Positions 24,627 through 37,020 are shown, counted from the stretch's first letter. The stretch: DNA of 64,000 nucleotides from Hydractinia symbiolongicarpus (GCF_029227915.1 NC_079884.1:6264001-6328000); one strand, 5' to 3'. Notes: generated from the sequence alone by a model not told the origin. Numbers and translations: made by a program.

Positions 24627-25446
24627 AAAAATTTTCAAATTATTTCTGCACCACTAGAACGAATGAGACTTGTAGTTTTCAAAAATGTTTTCATTTTTAA
24701 TGAGACGCTTAATGAAAGAGGTTTAATCGCCGACAAACGAAAACCCGCGATTTCCCGTAAATCCCGGGCTTGGCCCGTATAGTCGAATGTATACAAAGAA
24801 AGTACCCAGGGAGTAAACTCATTTCCCGAACGATTTTTTAAATTATTTTTTCTCCACTAAAACGCATGAGACTTGTTGTTTTCAAAAGTGTTTTCATTTT
24901 TGATGAGACGTTGAATAAAAGAAGTTTAATCGCCGGATCGCCGGCAAATAAAAACCCGCGGTTTCCCGCAAATCCTGGGCTTGGCCCGTATAGTTGAATG
25001 TATCTAAAGAAAGTACCCAGGGAGTAAACTGATTTCCCGAAAAAATTTTCAAATTATTTCTGCACCACTAGAACGAATGAGACTTGTAGTTTTCAAAAAT
25101 GTTTTCATTTTTAATGAGACGCTTAATGAAAGAGGTTTAATCGCCGACAAACGAAAACCCGCGATTTCCCGTAAATCCCGGGCTTGGCCCGTATAGTCGA
25201 ATGTATACAAAGAAAGTACCCAGGGAGTAAACTCATTTCCCGAACGATTTTTTAAATTATATTTTCTCCACTAAAACGCATGAGACTTGTAGTTTTCAAA
25301 AATGTTTTCATTTTTGATGAGACGCTTAATGAAAGGGGTTTAATCGCCGGCAAATGAAAACGCGCGATTTCCCGTAAATCACGGGCTTGGCCCGTATAGT
25401 CGAATGTATCTAAAGAAAGTACCCAGGGAGTAAACTGATTTCCCGA
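24627..25446 (+). repeat. 4-monomer tandem block, copy 1 (820 bp)
   Basis: Order: CCCGAAAAAATTTTC/CTAGAACG monomer, TTTCTCCAC monomer with the 8-bp ATCGCCGG duplication (211 bp), CCCGAAAAAATTTTC monomer again, and TATATTTTCTCCAC monomer with AACGCGCGATTT and ATCACGGGC. The unit repeats immediately at +820 bp. Confidence 0.8.
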
Positions 25447-26266
25447 AAAAATTTTCAAATTATTTCTGCACCACTAGAACGAATGAGACTTGTAGTTTTC
25501 AAAAATGTTTTCATTTTTAATGAGACGCTTAATGAAAGAGGTTTAATCGCCGACAAACGAAAACCCGCGATTTCCCGTAAATCCCGGGCTTGGCCCGTAT
25601 AGTCGAATGTATACAAAGAAAGTACCCAGGGAGTAAACTCATTTCCCGAACGATTTTTTAAATTATATTTTCTCCACTAAAACGCATGAGACTTGTTGTT
25701 TTCAAAAGTGTTTTCATTTTTGATGAGACGTTGAATAAAAGAAGTTTAATCGCCGGATCGCCGGCAAATAAAAACCCGCGGTTTCCCGCAAATCCTGGGC
25801 TTGGCCCGTATAGTTGAATGTATCTAAAGAAAGTACCCAGGGAGTAAACTGATTTCCCGAAAAAATTTTCAAATTATTTCTGCACCACTAGAACGAATGA
25901 GACTTGTAGTTTTCAAAAATGTTTTCATTTTTAATGAGACGCTTAATGAAAGAGGTTTAATCGCCGACAAACGAAAACCCGCGATTTCCCGTAAATCCCG
26001 GGCTTGGCCCGTATAGTCGAATGTATACAAAGAAAGTACCCAGGGAGTAAACTCATTTCCCGAACGATTTTTTAAATTATATTTTCTCCACTAAAACGCA
26101 TGAGACTTGTAGTTTTCAAAAATGTTTTCATTTTTGATGAGACGCTTAATGAAAGGGGTTTAATCGCCGGCAAATGAAAACGCGCGATTTCCCGTAAATC
26201 ACGGGCTTGGCCCGTATAGTCGAATGTATACAAAGAAAGTACCCTGTGAGTAAACTCATTTCCAGA
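25447..26266 (+). repeat. 4-monomer tandem block, copy 2 (820 bp)
   Basis: Repeats 24,627-25,446, including CTTGTTGTTTTCAAAAGTG, GGCAAATAAAAACCC and AACGCGCGATTT. The main differences are TATATTTTCTCC for TATTTTTTCTCC in the second monomer and a different end (GTATACAAAG with CCCTGTGAG) where it meets U2. Confidence 0.8.
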
Positions 26267-29130
26267 ACGATTTTTTAAATTATTTTTTCACCACTAAAAC
26301 GCATAAGACTTGTAGTTTTCAAAAATGTTTTCATTTTTGATGAGACGCTGAATAAAAGAAGTTTAATCGCCGGCAAACGAAAACCCACGATTTCCCGTAA
26401 ATCCTGGGCTTGGCCCGTATAGTCAAAAGTATACAAAGAAAGTACCCAGGAAGTAAACTCATTTCCCAAACGATTTTTTAAATTATTTTGTCACCACTAA
26501 AACGAATGAGACTTGTAGTTTTCAGAAGTGTTTTCATTTTTGATGAGACGCTGAATAAAAGAAGTTTAATCGCCGACAAACGAAAACCCGCGATTTCCCG
26601 TAAATCCCGGGCTTAGCCCGTATAGTTAAATGAATCTAAAGAAAGTACCCAGGGAGTAAACTGATTTCCCGAACGATTTTTCAAATTATTTCTGCACCAC
26701 TAGAACGAATGAGACTTGTAGTTTTCAAAAATGTTTTCATTTTTGATGAGACGCTGAATAAAAGAAGCTTATTCGCCGGCAAACGAAAACCCGCGATTTC
26801 CCGTAAATTCCGGGCTTGGCCCGTATAGTTGAATGTATATAAAGAAGGTACCCAGGAAGTAAATTGATTTCCCGAACGATTTTTCAAATTATTTCTGCAC
26901 CACTATAACGAATGAGACTTGTAGTTTCCAAAAATGTTTTCATTTTTGATGAGACGCTGAATAAAAGAAGTTTAATCGCCGACAAACGAAAACCCGCGAG
27001 TTCCCGTAAATCCCGGGCTTGGCCCGTATAGTTGAATGTATCTAAAGAAAGTACCCAGGGAGTAAACTGATTTCCCGAACGATTTTTCAAATTATTTCTG
27101 CACCACTAGAACAAATGAGACTTGTAGTTTTCAAAAATGTTTTCATTTTTGGTGAGACGCTGAATAGAAGAAGCTTATTCGCCGGCAAACAAAAACCCGC
27201 GATTTCTCGTAAATCCCGGGCTTGGCCCGTATAGTTGAATGTATATAAAGAAGGTACCCAGGGAGTAAACTGATTTCCCGAACGATTTTTCAAATTATTT
27301 CTGCACCACTATAACGAATGAGACTTGTAGTTTCCAAAAATGTTTTTATTTTTAATGAGACGCTTAATGAAAGAGGTTTAATCGCCGGCAAACAAAATAC
27401 CACGATTTCCTTAAATCCCGGGCTTGTCCCGTATAGTCGAATGTTTACAAAGAAAGTACCCTGTGAGTAAACTCATTTCTAGAACGATTTTTTAAATTAT
27501 CTTTTCACCACTAAAACGCATAAGACTTGTAGTTTTCAAAAATGTTTTCATTTTTGATGAGACGCTGAATAAAAGGAGTTTAATCGCCGGCAAACGAAAA
27601 CCCGCGGTTTCCCGTAAATCCCGGGCTTGGCCCGTATAGTTGAATGAATCTAAAGAAAGTACCCAGGGAGTAAACTAATTTCCCGAACGATTTTTCAAAT
27701 TATTTTTTCACCACTAAAACGCGTGAGACTTGTAGTTTTCAAAAGTGTTTTCATTTTTGATGAGACGTTGAATAAAAGAAGTTTAATCGCCGGATCGCCG
27801 GTAAATGAAAACCCGCGGTTTCCCGTAAATCCTGGGCTTGGCCCGTATAGTTGAATGTATCTAAAGAAAGTACCCAGGGAGTAAACTGATTTCCCGAAAA
27901 AATTTTCAAATTATTTCTGCACCACTAGAACGAATAAGACTTGTAGTTTTCGAAAATGTTTTCATTTTTAATGAGACGCTTAATGAAAGAGGTTTAATCG
28001 CCGAAAAACTAAAACCCGCGATTTCCCGTAAATCCCGGGATTGGCCCGTATATTCGAATGTATACAAAGAAAGTACCCAGGGAGTAAACTCATTTCCCGA
28101 ACGATTTTTTAAATTATTTTTTCTCCACTAAAACGCATGAGACTTGTAGTTTTCAAAAGTGTTTTCATTTTTGATGAGACGTTGAATAAAAGAAGTTTAA
28201 TCGCCGGATCGCCGGCAAATGAAAACCCGCGGTTTCCCGCAAATCCTGGGCTTGGCCCGTATAGTTGAATGTATCTAAAGAAAGTACCCAGGGAGTAAAC
28301 TGATTTCCCGAAAAAATTTTCAAATTATTTCTGCACCACTAGAACGAATGAGACTTATAGTTTCCAAAAATGTTTTTATTTTTAATGAGACGCTTAATGA
28401 AAGAGGTTTAATCGCCGGCAAACAAAATACCACGATTTCCTTAAATCCCGGGCTTGTCCCGTATAGTCGAATGTTTACAAAGAAAGTACCCTGTCAGTAA
28501 ACTCATTTCTAGAACGATTTTTTAAATTACCTTTTCACCACTAAAACGCATAAGACTTGTAGTTTTCAAAAATGTTTTCATTTTTGATGAGACGCTGAAT
28601 AAAAGGAGTTTAATCGCCGGCAAACGAAAACCCGCGTTTTCCCGTAAATCCCGGGCTTGGCCCGTATAGTTGAATGAATCTAAAGAAAGTACCCAGGGAG
28701 TAAACTAATTTCCCGAACGATTTTTCAAATTATTTTTTCACCACTAAAACGCGTGAGACTTGTAGTTTTCAAAAGTGTTTTCATTTTTGATGAGACGTTG
28801 AATAAAAGAAGTTTAATCGCCGGATCGCCGGCAAATGAAAACCCGCGGTTTCCCGTAAATCCCGGGCTTGGCCCGTATAGTCGAATGTATACAAAGAAAG
28901 TACCCAGGGAGTAAACTCATTTCCCGAACGAATTTTTAAATTATATTTTCTCCACTAAAACGCATGAGACTTGTAGTTTTCAAAAAGGTTTTCATTTTTG
29001 ATGAGACGCTTAATGAAAGGGGTTTAATCGCCGGCAAATGAAAACCCGCGATTTCCCGTAAATCACGGGCTTGGCCCGTATAGTCGAATGTATACAAAGA
29101 AAGTACCCTGTGAGTAAACTCATTTCCAGA
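26267..29130 (+). repeat. Domain C HOR unit U2 (2,864 bp)
   Basis: Opening pair at 26,267. The following CTAGAACG and CTATAACG monomers match U3 at +2,864 bp (26,674 with 29,538; 26,877 with 29,741; 27,080 with 29,944). It contains three 211-bp monomers with the ATCGCCGG duplication (27,786, 28,200, 28,816), which explains 2,864 bp rather than 14 x 203. Confidence 0.75.
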
Positions 29131-32100
29131 ACGATTTTTTAAATTATTTTTTCACCACTAAAACGCATAAGACTTGTAGTTTTCAAAAATGTTTTCATTT
29201 TTGATGAGACGCTGAATAAAAGAAGTTTAATCGCCGGCAAACGAAAACCCACGATTTCCTGTAAATCCTGGGCTTGGCCCGTATAGTCAAAAGTATACAA
29301 AGAAAGTACCCAGGGAGTAAACTCATTTCCCAAACGATTTTTTAAATTATTTTGTCACCACTAAAACGAATGAGACTTGTAGTTTTCAGAAGTGTTTTCA
29401 TTTTTGATGAGACGCTGAATAAAAGAAGTTTAATCGCCGACAAACGAAAACCCGCGATTTCCCGTAAATCCCGGGCTTGGCCCGTATAGTTGAATGTAAC
29501 TAAAGAAAGTACCCAGGGAGTAAACTGATTTCCCGAACGATTTTTCAAATTATTTCTGCACCACTAGAACGAATGAGACTTGTAGTTTTCAAAAATGTTT
29601 TCATTTTTGATGAGACGCTGAATAAAAGAAGCTTATTCGCCGGCAAACGAAAACCCGCGATTTCCCGTAAATCCCGGGCTTGGCCCGTATAGTTGAATGT
29701 ATATAAAGAAGGTACCCAGGAAGTAAATTGATTTCCCGAACGATTTTTCAAATTATTTCTGCACCACTATAACGAATGAGACTTGTAGTTTCCAAAAATG
29801 TTTTCATTTTTGATGAGACGCTGAATAAAAGAAGTTTAATCGCCGACAAACGAAAACCCGCGAGTTCCCGTAAATCCCGGGCTTGGCCTGTATAGTTGAA
29901 TGTATCTAAAGAAAGTACCCAGGGAGTAAACTGATTTCCCGAACGATTTTTCAAATTATTTCTGCACCACTAGAACAAATGAGACTTGTAGTTTTGAAAA
30001 ATGTTTTCATTTTTGATGAGACGCTGAATAAAAGAAGCTTATTCGCCGGCAAACAAAAACCCGCGATTTCCCGTAAATCCCGGTCTTGGCCCGTATAGTT
30101 GAATATATATAAAGAAGGTACCCAGGGAGTAAACTGATTTCCCGAACGATTTTTCAAATTATTTCTGCACCACTATAACGAATGAGACTTGTAGTTTCCA
30201 AAAATGTTTTTATTTTTAATGAGACGCTTAATGAAAGAGGTTTAATCGCCGGCAAACAAAATACCACGATTTCCTTAAATCCCGGGCTTGTCCCGTATAG
30301 TCGAATGTTTACAAAGAAAGTACCCTGTGAGTAAACTCATTTCTAGAACGATTTTTTAAATTATCTTTTCACCACTAAAACGCATAAGACTTGTAGTTTT
30401 CAAAAATGTTTTCATTTTTGATGAGACGCTGAATAAAAGAAGTTTAATTGCCGACAAACGAAAACCCGCGATTTCCCGTAAATCCCGGGCTTGGCCCGTA
30501 TAGTTGAATGTATCTAAAGAAAGTACCCAGGGAGTAAACTAATTTCCCGAACGATTTTTCAAATTATTTTTTCACCACTAAAACGCGTGAGACTTGTAGT
30601 TTTCAAAAGTGTTTTCATTTTTGATGAGACGTTGAATAAAAGAAGTTTAATCGCCGGATCGCCGGCAAATGAAAACCCGCGGTTTCCCGTAAATCCTGGG
30701 CTTGGCCCGTATAGTTGAATGTATCTAAAAAAAGTACCCAGGGAGTAAACTGATTTCCCGAAAAAATTTTCAAATTATTTCTGCACCACTAGAACAAATG
30801 AGACTTGTAGTTTTCAAAAATGTTTTCATTTTTAATGAGACGCTTAATGAAAGAGGTTTAATCGCCGACAAACGAAAACCCGCGAGTTCCCGTAAATCCC
30901 GGGCTTGGCCCGTATAGTTGAATGTATCTAAAGAAAGTACCCAGGGAGTAAACTGATTTCCCGAACGATTTTTCAAATTATTTCTGCACCACTAGAACAA
31001 ATGACACTTGTAGTTTTCAAAAATGTTTTCATTTTTGATGAGACGCTAAATAAAAGAAGCTTATTCGCCGGCAAACAAAAACCCGCGATTTCCCGTAAAT
31101 CCCGGGCTTGGCCCGTATAGTTGAATGTATATAAAGAAGGTACCCAGGGAGTAAACTGATTTCCCGAACGATTTTTCAAATTATTTCTGCACCACTATAA
31201 CGAATGAGACTTGTAGTTTCCAAAAATGTTTTTATTTTTAATGAGACGCTTAATGAAAGAGGTTTAATCGCCGGCAAACAAAATACCACGATTTCCTTAA
31301 ATCCCGGGCTTGTCCCGTATAGTCGAATGTTTACAAAGAAAGTACCCTGTGAGTAAACTCATTTCTAGAACGATTTTTTAAATTATCTTTTCACCACTAA
31401 AACGCATAAGACTTGTAGTTTTCAGAAATGTTTTCATTTTTGATGAGACGCTGAATAAAAGAAGTTTAATCGCCGACAAACGAAAACCCGCGATTTCCCG
31501 TAAATCCCGGGCTTGGCCCGTATAGTTGAATGTATCTAAAGAAAGTACCTAGGGAGTAAACTAATTTCCCGAACGATTTTTCAAATTATTTTTTCACCAC
31601 TAAAACGCGTGAGACTTGTAGTTTTCAAAAGTGTTTTCATTTTTGATGAGACGTTGAATAAAAGAAGTTTAATCGCCGGATCGCCGGCAAATGAAAACCC
31701 GCGGTTTCCCGTAAATCCTGGGCTTGGCCCGTATAGTTGAATGTATCTAAAGAAAGTACCCAGGGAGTAAACTGATTTCCCGAAAAAATTTTCAAATTAT
31801 TTCTGCACCACTAGAACGAATGAGACTTGTAGTTTTCAAAATTGTTTTCATTTTTAATGAGACGCTTAATGAAAGAGGTTTAATCGCCGACAAACGAAAA
31901 CCCGCGATTTCCCGTAAATCCCGGGCTTGGCCCGTATAGTCGAATGTATACAAAGAAAGTACCCAGGGAGTAAACTCATTTCCCGAACGATTTTTTAAAT
32001 TATTTTTTCTCCACTAAAACGCATGAGACTTGTAGTTTTCAAAAGTGTTTTTATTTTTGATGAGACGTTGAATAAAAGAAGTTTAATCGCCGGATCGCCG

Positions 32101-32602
32101 GCAAATGAAAACCCGCGGTTTCCCGCAAATCCTGGGCTTGGCCCGTATAGTTGAATGTATCTAAAGAAAGTACCCAGGGAGTAAACTGATTTCCAGGAAA
32201 AATTTTCAAATTATTTCTGCACCACTAGAACGAATGAGACTTGTAGTTTCCAAAAATGTTTCTATTTTTAATGAGACGCTTAATGAAAGAGGTTTAATCG
32301 CCGGCAAACAAAATACCACGATTTCCTTAAATCCCGGGCTTGTCCCGTATAGTCGAATGTTTACAAAGAAAGTACCCTGTGAGTAAACTCATTTCTAGAA
32401 CGATTTTTTAAATTATCTTTTCACCACTAAAACGCATGAGACTTGTAGTTTTCAAAAATGTTTTCATTTTTGATGAGACGCTTAATGAAAGGGGTTGAAT
32501 CGCCGGCAAATGAAAACCCGCGATTTCCCGTAAATCACGGGCTTGGCCCGTATAGTCGAATGTATACAAAGAAAGTACCCTGTGAGTAAACTCATTTCCA
32601 GA
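29131..32602 (+). repeat. Domain C HOR unit U3 (3,472 bp)
   Basis: Seventeen monomers, opened by the CATAAGAC and TTGTCACC pair. Private marks are GAATGTAACTAAAG (29,495), CCCGGTCTTGG (about 30,082), GAATATATATAAAG (30,103), AAATGACACTTG (about 31,000), ACGCTAAATAAA and GTACCTAGGGAG (about 31,545). All of these recur 7,890 bp downstream. 8-bp duplication sites lie at 30,650, 31,672 and 32,086. Confidence 0.8.
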
Positions 32603-33414
32603 ACGATTTTTTAAATTATTTTTTCACCACTAAAACGCATAAGACTTGTAGTTTTCAAAAATGTTTTCATTTTTGATGAGACGCTGAATAAAAGAAGTTT
32701 AATCGCCGGCAAACGAACACCCACGATTTCCCGTAAATCCCGGGCTTGGCCCGTATAGTCAAAAGTATACAAAGAAAGTACCCAGGGAGTAAACTCATTT
32801 CCCAAACGATTTTTTAAATTATTTTGTCACCACTAAAACGAATGAGACTTGTAGTTTTCAGAAGTGTTTTCATTTTTGATGAGACGCTGAATAAAAGAAG
32901 TTTAATCGCCGACAAACGAAAACCCGCGATTTCCCGTAAATCCCGGGCTTGGCCCGTATAGTTGAATGTAAGTAAAGAAAGTACCCAGGGAGTAAACTGA
33001 TTTCCCGAACGATTTTTCAAATTATTTCTGCACCACTAGAACGAATGAGACTTGTAGTTTTCAAAAATGTTTTCATTTTTGATGAGACGCTGAATAAAAG
33101 AAGCTTATTCGCCGGCAAACGAAAACCCGCGATTTCCCGTAAATCCCGGGCTTGGCCCGTATAGTTGAATGTATATAAAGAAGGTACCCAGGAAGTAAAT
33201 TGATTTCCCGAACGATTTTTCAAATTATTTCTGCACCACTATAACGAATGAGACTTGTAGTTTCCAAAAATGTTTTCATTTTTGATGAGACGCTGAATAA
33301 AAGAAGTTTAATCGCCGACAAACGAAAACCCGCGAGTTCCCGTAAATCCCGGGCTTGGCCCGTATAGTTGAATGTATATAAAGAAAGTACCCAGGGAGTA
33401 AACTGATTTCCCGA

Positions 33415-33649
33415 ACGATTTTTCAAATTATTTCTGCACCACTAGAACAAATGAGACTTGTAGTTTTCAAAAATGTTTTCATTTTTGATGAGACGCTGAA
33501 TAAAAGAAGCTTATTCGCCGGCAAACAAAATCGTTTAATCGCCGGATCGCCGGCAAATGAAAACCCGCGGTTTCCCGTAAATCCTGGGCTTGGCCCGTAT
33601 AGTTGAATGTATCTAAAGAAAGTACCCAGGGAGTAAACTGATTTCCCGA
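33415..33649 (+). repeat. 235-bp expanded monomer with three CGCCGG cores
   Basis: The monomer runs normally to CGCCGGCAAACAAAA (about 33,530). It then jumps back to TCGTTTAATCGCCGGATCGC and continues. Relative to a 211-bp monomer about 24 bp is gained, so CGCCGG is present three times within about 40 bp. An identical monomer lies at about 41,711-41,945. Confidence 0.82.
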
Positions 33650-34265
33650 AAAAATTTTCAAATTATTTCTGCACCACTAGAACGAATGAGACTTGTAGTT
33701 TTCAAAAATGTTTTCATTTTTAATGAGAAGCTTAATGAAAGAGGTTTAATCGCCGACAAACGAAAACCCGCGATTTTCCGTAAATCCCGGGCTTGGCCCG
33801 TATAGTCGAATGTATACAAAGAAAGTACCCAGGGAGTAAACTCATTTCCCGAACGATTTTTTAAATTATTTTTTCTCCACTAAAACGCATGAGACTTGTA
33901 GTTTTCAAATGTGTTTTCATTTTTGATGAGACGTTGAATAAAAGAAGTTTAATCGCCGGATCGCTGGCAAATGAAAACCCGCGGTTTCCCGCAAATCCTG
34001 GGCTTGGCCCGTATAGTTGAATGTATCTAAAGAAAGTACCCAGGGAGTAAACTGATTTCCCGAAAAAATTTTCAAATTATTTCTGCACCACTAGAACGAA
34101 TGAGACTTGTAGTTTCCAAAAATGTTTTTATTTTTAATGAGACGCTTAATGAAAGAGGTTTAATCGCCGGCAAACAAAATACCACGATTTCCTTAAATCC
34201 CGGGCTTGTCCCGTATAGTCGAATGTTTACAAAGAAAGTACCCTGTGAGTAAACTCATTTCTAGA

Positions 34266-34586
34266 ACGATTTTTTAAATTATCTTTTCACCACTAAAACG
34301 CATGAGACTTGTAGTTTTCAAAAATGTTTTCATTTTTGATGAGACGCTTAATGAAAGGGGTTTAATCGCCGGCAAATGAAAACCCGCGATTTCCCGTAAA
34401 TCACGGGCTTGGCCCGTATAGTCGATCGTATACAAAGAAAGTACCCTGTGAGTAAACACATTTCAAGAAGTTTAATCGCCGGATCGCCGGCAAATGAAAA
34501 CCCGCGGTTTCCCGCAAATCCTGGGCTTGGCCCGTATAGTTGAATGTATCTAAAGAAAGTACCCAGGGAGTAAACTGATTTCCCGA
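34266..34586 (+). repeat. Full monomer fused to a 118-bp partial monomer
   Basis: After the CGATCG-type tail and ACACATTTC (to 34,464) the sequence goes straight to AAGAAGTTTAATCGCCGG, so about 93 bp of the next monomer (its AT-rich first half) is missing. The same join is present after 42,760 and after 43,486. Confidence 0.82.
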
Positions 34587-34991
34587 AAAAATTTTCAAAT
34601 TATTTCTGCACCACTAGAACGAATGAGACTTGTAGTTTCCAAAAATGTTTTTATTTTTAATGAGACGCTTAATGAAAGAGGTTTAATCGCCGGCAAACAA
34701 AATACCACGATTTCCTTAAATCCCGGGCTTGTCCCGTATAGTCGAATGTTTACAAAGAAAGTACCCTGTGAGTAAACTCATTTCTAGAACGATTTTTTAA
34801 ATTATCTTTTCACCACTAAAACGCATGAGACTTGTAGTTTTCAAAAATGTTTTCATTTTTGATGAGACGCTTAATGAAAGGGGTTTAATCGCCGGCAAAT
34901 GAAAACCCGCGATTTCCCGTAAATCACGGGCTTGGCCCGTATAGTCGATCGTATACAAAGAAAGTACCCTGTGAGTAAACACATTTCCAGA

Positions 34992-37020
34992 ACGATTTTT
35001 TAAATTATTTTTTCACCACTAAAACGCATAAGACTTGTAGTTTTCAAAAATGTTTTCATTTTTGATGAGACGCTGAATAAAAGAAGTTTAATCGCCGGCA
35101 AACGAAAACCCACGATTTACCGTAAATCCCGGGCTTGGCCCGTATAGTCAAAAGTATACAAAGAAAGTACCCAGGGAGTAAACTCATTTCCCAAACGATT
35201 TTTTAAATTATTTTGTCACCACTAAAACGAATGAGACTTGTAGTTTTCAGAAGTGTTTTCATTTTTGATGAGACGCTGAATAAAAGAAGTTTAATCGCCG
35301 ACAAACGAAAACCCGCGATTTCCCGTAAATCCCGGGCTTGGCCCGTATAGTTGAATGTATCTAAAGAAAGTACCCAGGGAGTAAACTGATTTCCCGAACG
35401 ATTTTTCAAATTATTTCTGCACCACTAGAACGAATGAGACTTGTAGTTTTCAAAAATGTTTTCATTTTTGATGAGACGCTGAATAAAAGAAGCTTATTCG
35501 CCGGCAAACGAAAACCCGCGATTTCCCGTAAATCCCGGGCTTGGCCCGTATAGTTGAATGTATATAAAGAAGGTACCCATGAAGTAAATTGATTTCCCGA
35601 ACGATTTTTCAAATTATTTCTGCACCACTATAACGAATGAGACTTGTAGTTTCCAAAAATGTTTTCATTTTTGATGAGACGCTGAATAAAAGAAGTTTAA
35701 TCGCCGACAAACGAAAACCCGCGAGTTCCCGTAAATCCCGGGCTTGGCCCGTATAGTTGAATGTATCTAAAGAAAGTACCCAGGGAGTAAACTGATTTCC
35801 CGAACGATTTTTCAAATTATTTCTGCACCACTAGAACAAATGAGACTTGTAGTTTTCAAAAATGTTTTCATTTTTGATGAGACGCTGAATAAAAGAAGCT
35901 TATTCGCCGGCAAACAAAAACCCGCGATTTCCCGTAAATCCCGGGCTTGGCCCGTATAGTTGAATGTATATAAAGAAGGTACCCAGGGAGTAAACTGATT
36001 TCCCGAACGATTTTTCAAATTATTTCTGCACCACTATAACGAATGAGACTTGTAGTTTCCAAAAATGTTTTCATTTTTAATGAGACGCTTAATGAAAGAG
36101 GTTTACTCGCCGGCAAACGAAATACCACCATTTCCTTAAATCCCGGGCTTGTCCCGTATAGTCGAATGTTTACAAAGAAAGTACCCTGTGAGTAAACTCA
36201 TTTCTAGAACGATTTTTTAAATTATCTTTTCACCACTAAAACGCATGAGACTTGTAGTTTTCAAAAATGTTTTCATTTTTGATGAGACACTGAATAAAAG
36301 GAGTTTAATCGCCGGCAAACGAAAACCCGCGGTTTCCCGTAAATCCCAGGCTTGGCCCGTATAGTTGAATGTATCTAAAGAAAGTACCCAGGGAGTAAAC
36401 TAATTTCCCGAACGATTTTTCAAATTATTTCTGCACCACTAGAACGAATGAGACTTGTAGTTTTCAAAAATGTTTTCATTTTTGATGAGACGCTTAATGA
36501 ACGGGGTTTAATCGCCGGCAAATGAAAAGCCGCGATTTCCCGTAAATCACCGGCTTGGCCCGTATAGTCGAATGTATACAAAGAAAGTACCCTGTGAGTA
36601 AACTCCTTTCCAGAACGATTTTTTAAATTATTTTTTCACCACTAAAACGCATGAGACTTGTAGTTTTCAAAAATGTTTTCATTTTTGATGAGACGCTGAA
36701 TAAAAGGAGTTTAATCGCCGGCAAACGAAAACCCGCGGTTTCCCGTAAATCCCAGGCTTGGCCCGTATAGTTGAATGTATCTAAAGAAAGTACCCAGGGA
36801 GTAAACTAATTTCCCGAACGATTTTTCAAATTATTTCTGCACCACTAGAACGAATGAGACTTGTAGTTTTCAAAAATGTTTTCATTTTTGATGAGACGCT
36901 TAATGAACGGGGTTTAATCGCCGGCAAATGAAAAGCCGCGATTTCCCGTAAATCACGGGCTTGGCCCGTATAGTCGAATGTATACAAAGAAAGTACCCTG
37001 TGAGTAAACTCATTTCCAGA
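34992..37020 (+). repeat. Domain C HOR unit U5 (2,029 bp)
   Basis: Ten monomers. Marks: ACGATTTACCG in the opening monomer, TACCCATGAAG near 35,575, GGTTTACTCGCC near 36,103, then two near-identical dimers. It is copied at 44,014-46,042 with offset 9,022 bp. Confidence 0.8.
36209..37020 (+). repeat. Two tandem dimers of 406 bp
   Basis: Dimers start at 36,209 and 36,615. Each joins a GGAGTTTAATCG/CCCAGGCTTGG monomer to one with GAACGGGGTTTAATC and GAAAAGCCGCG. The equivalent place in the downstream copy has three dimers (45,231, 45,637, 46,043). Confidence 0.82.

Larger units (their letters stand above)
23402..26266 (+). repeat. Domain C HOR unit U1 (about 2,865 bp)
   Basis: Begins with the pair that marks all later units: a CCAGAACG/CATAAGAC monomer (23,402) followed by a TTGTCACC monomer with a TTCAGAAGTG or TTTCAGAAG segment. 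Its first monomers match U2 at +2,865 bp. The second half is a tandem tetramer (24,627-26,266). Confidence 0.75.
32603..34991 (+). repeat. Domain C HOR unit U4 (2,389 bp) with two abnormal monomers
   Basis: Opening pair at 32,603, private mark GAATGTAAGTAAAG near 32,965. It contains the 235-bp monomer (33,415-33,649) and the deletion chimera at about 34,465. 8-bp duplications lie at 33,538, 33,952 and 34,475. It also has the private CGATCG version of the tail (AGTCGATCGTATAC) at about 34,422 and 34,945. U4 is copied at 40,899 (offset 8,296, then 9,022). Confidence 0.8.
29046..36935 (+). repeat. About 8-kb tandem segmental duplication, copy 1
   Basis: Every private mark of this interval recurs at +7,890 bp (to about 32,270), then +8,296 (to about 34,464), then +9,022 (to the end). 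Reading 29,046 to about 32,200 against its partner I count roughly eight base differences, so about 99.7% identity. Left of about 28,987 the monomers differ (TATATTTTCTCC against TATTTCTGCACC), which places the left breakpoint between there and 29,046. Confidence 0.88.

Noticed and set aside
29342-30157. Chain of 68-codon minus-strand frames overlapping by 4 bases (TTGA), like coupled genes
   Set aside because: The overlap follows arithmetically from a 203-bp period. The start would be TTG, and there is no sign of a bacterial genome.
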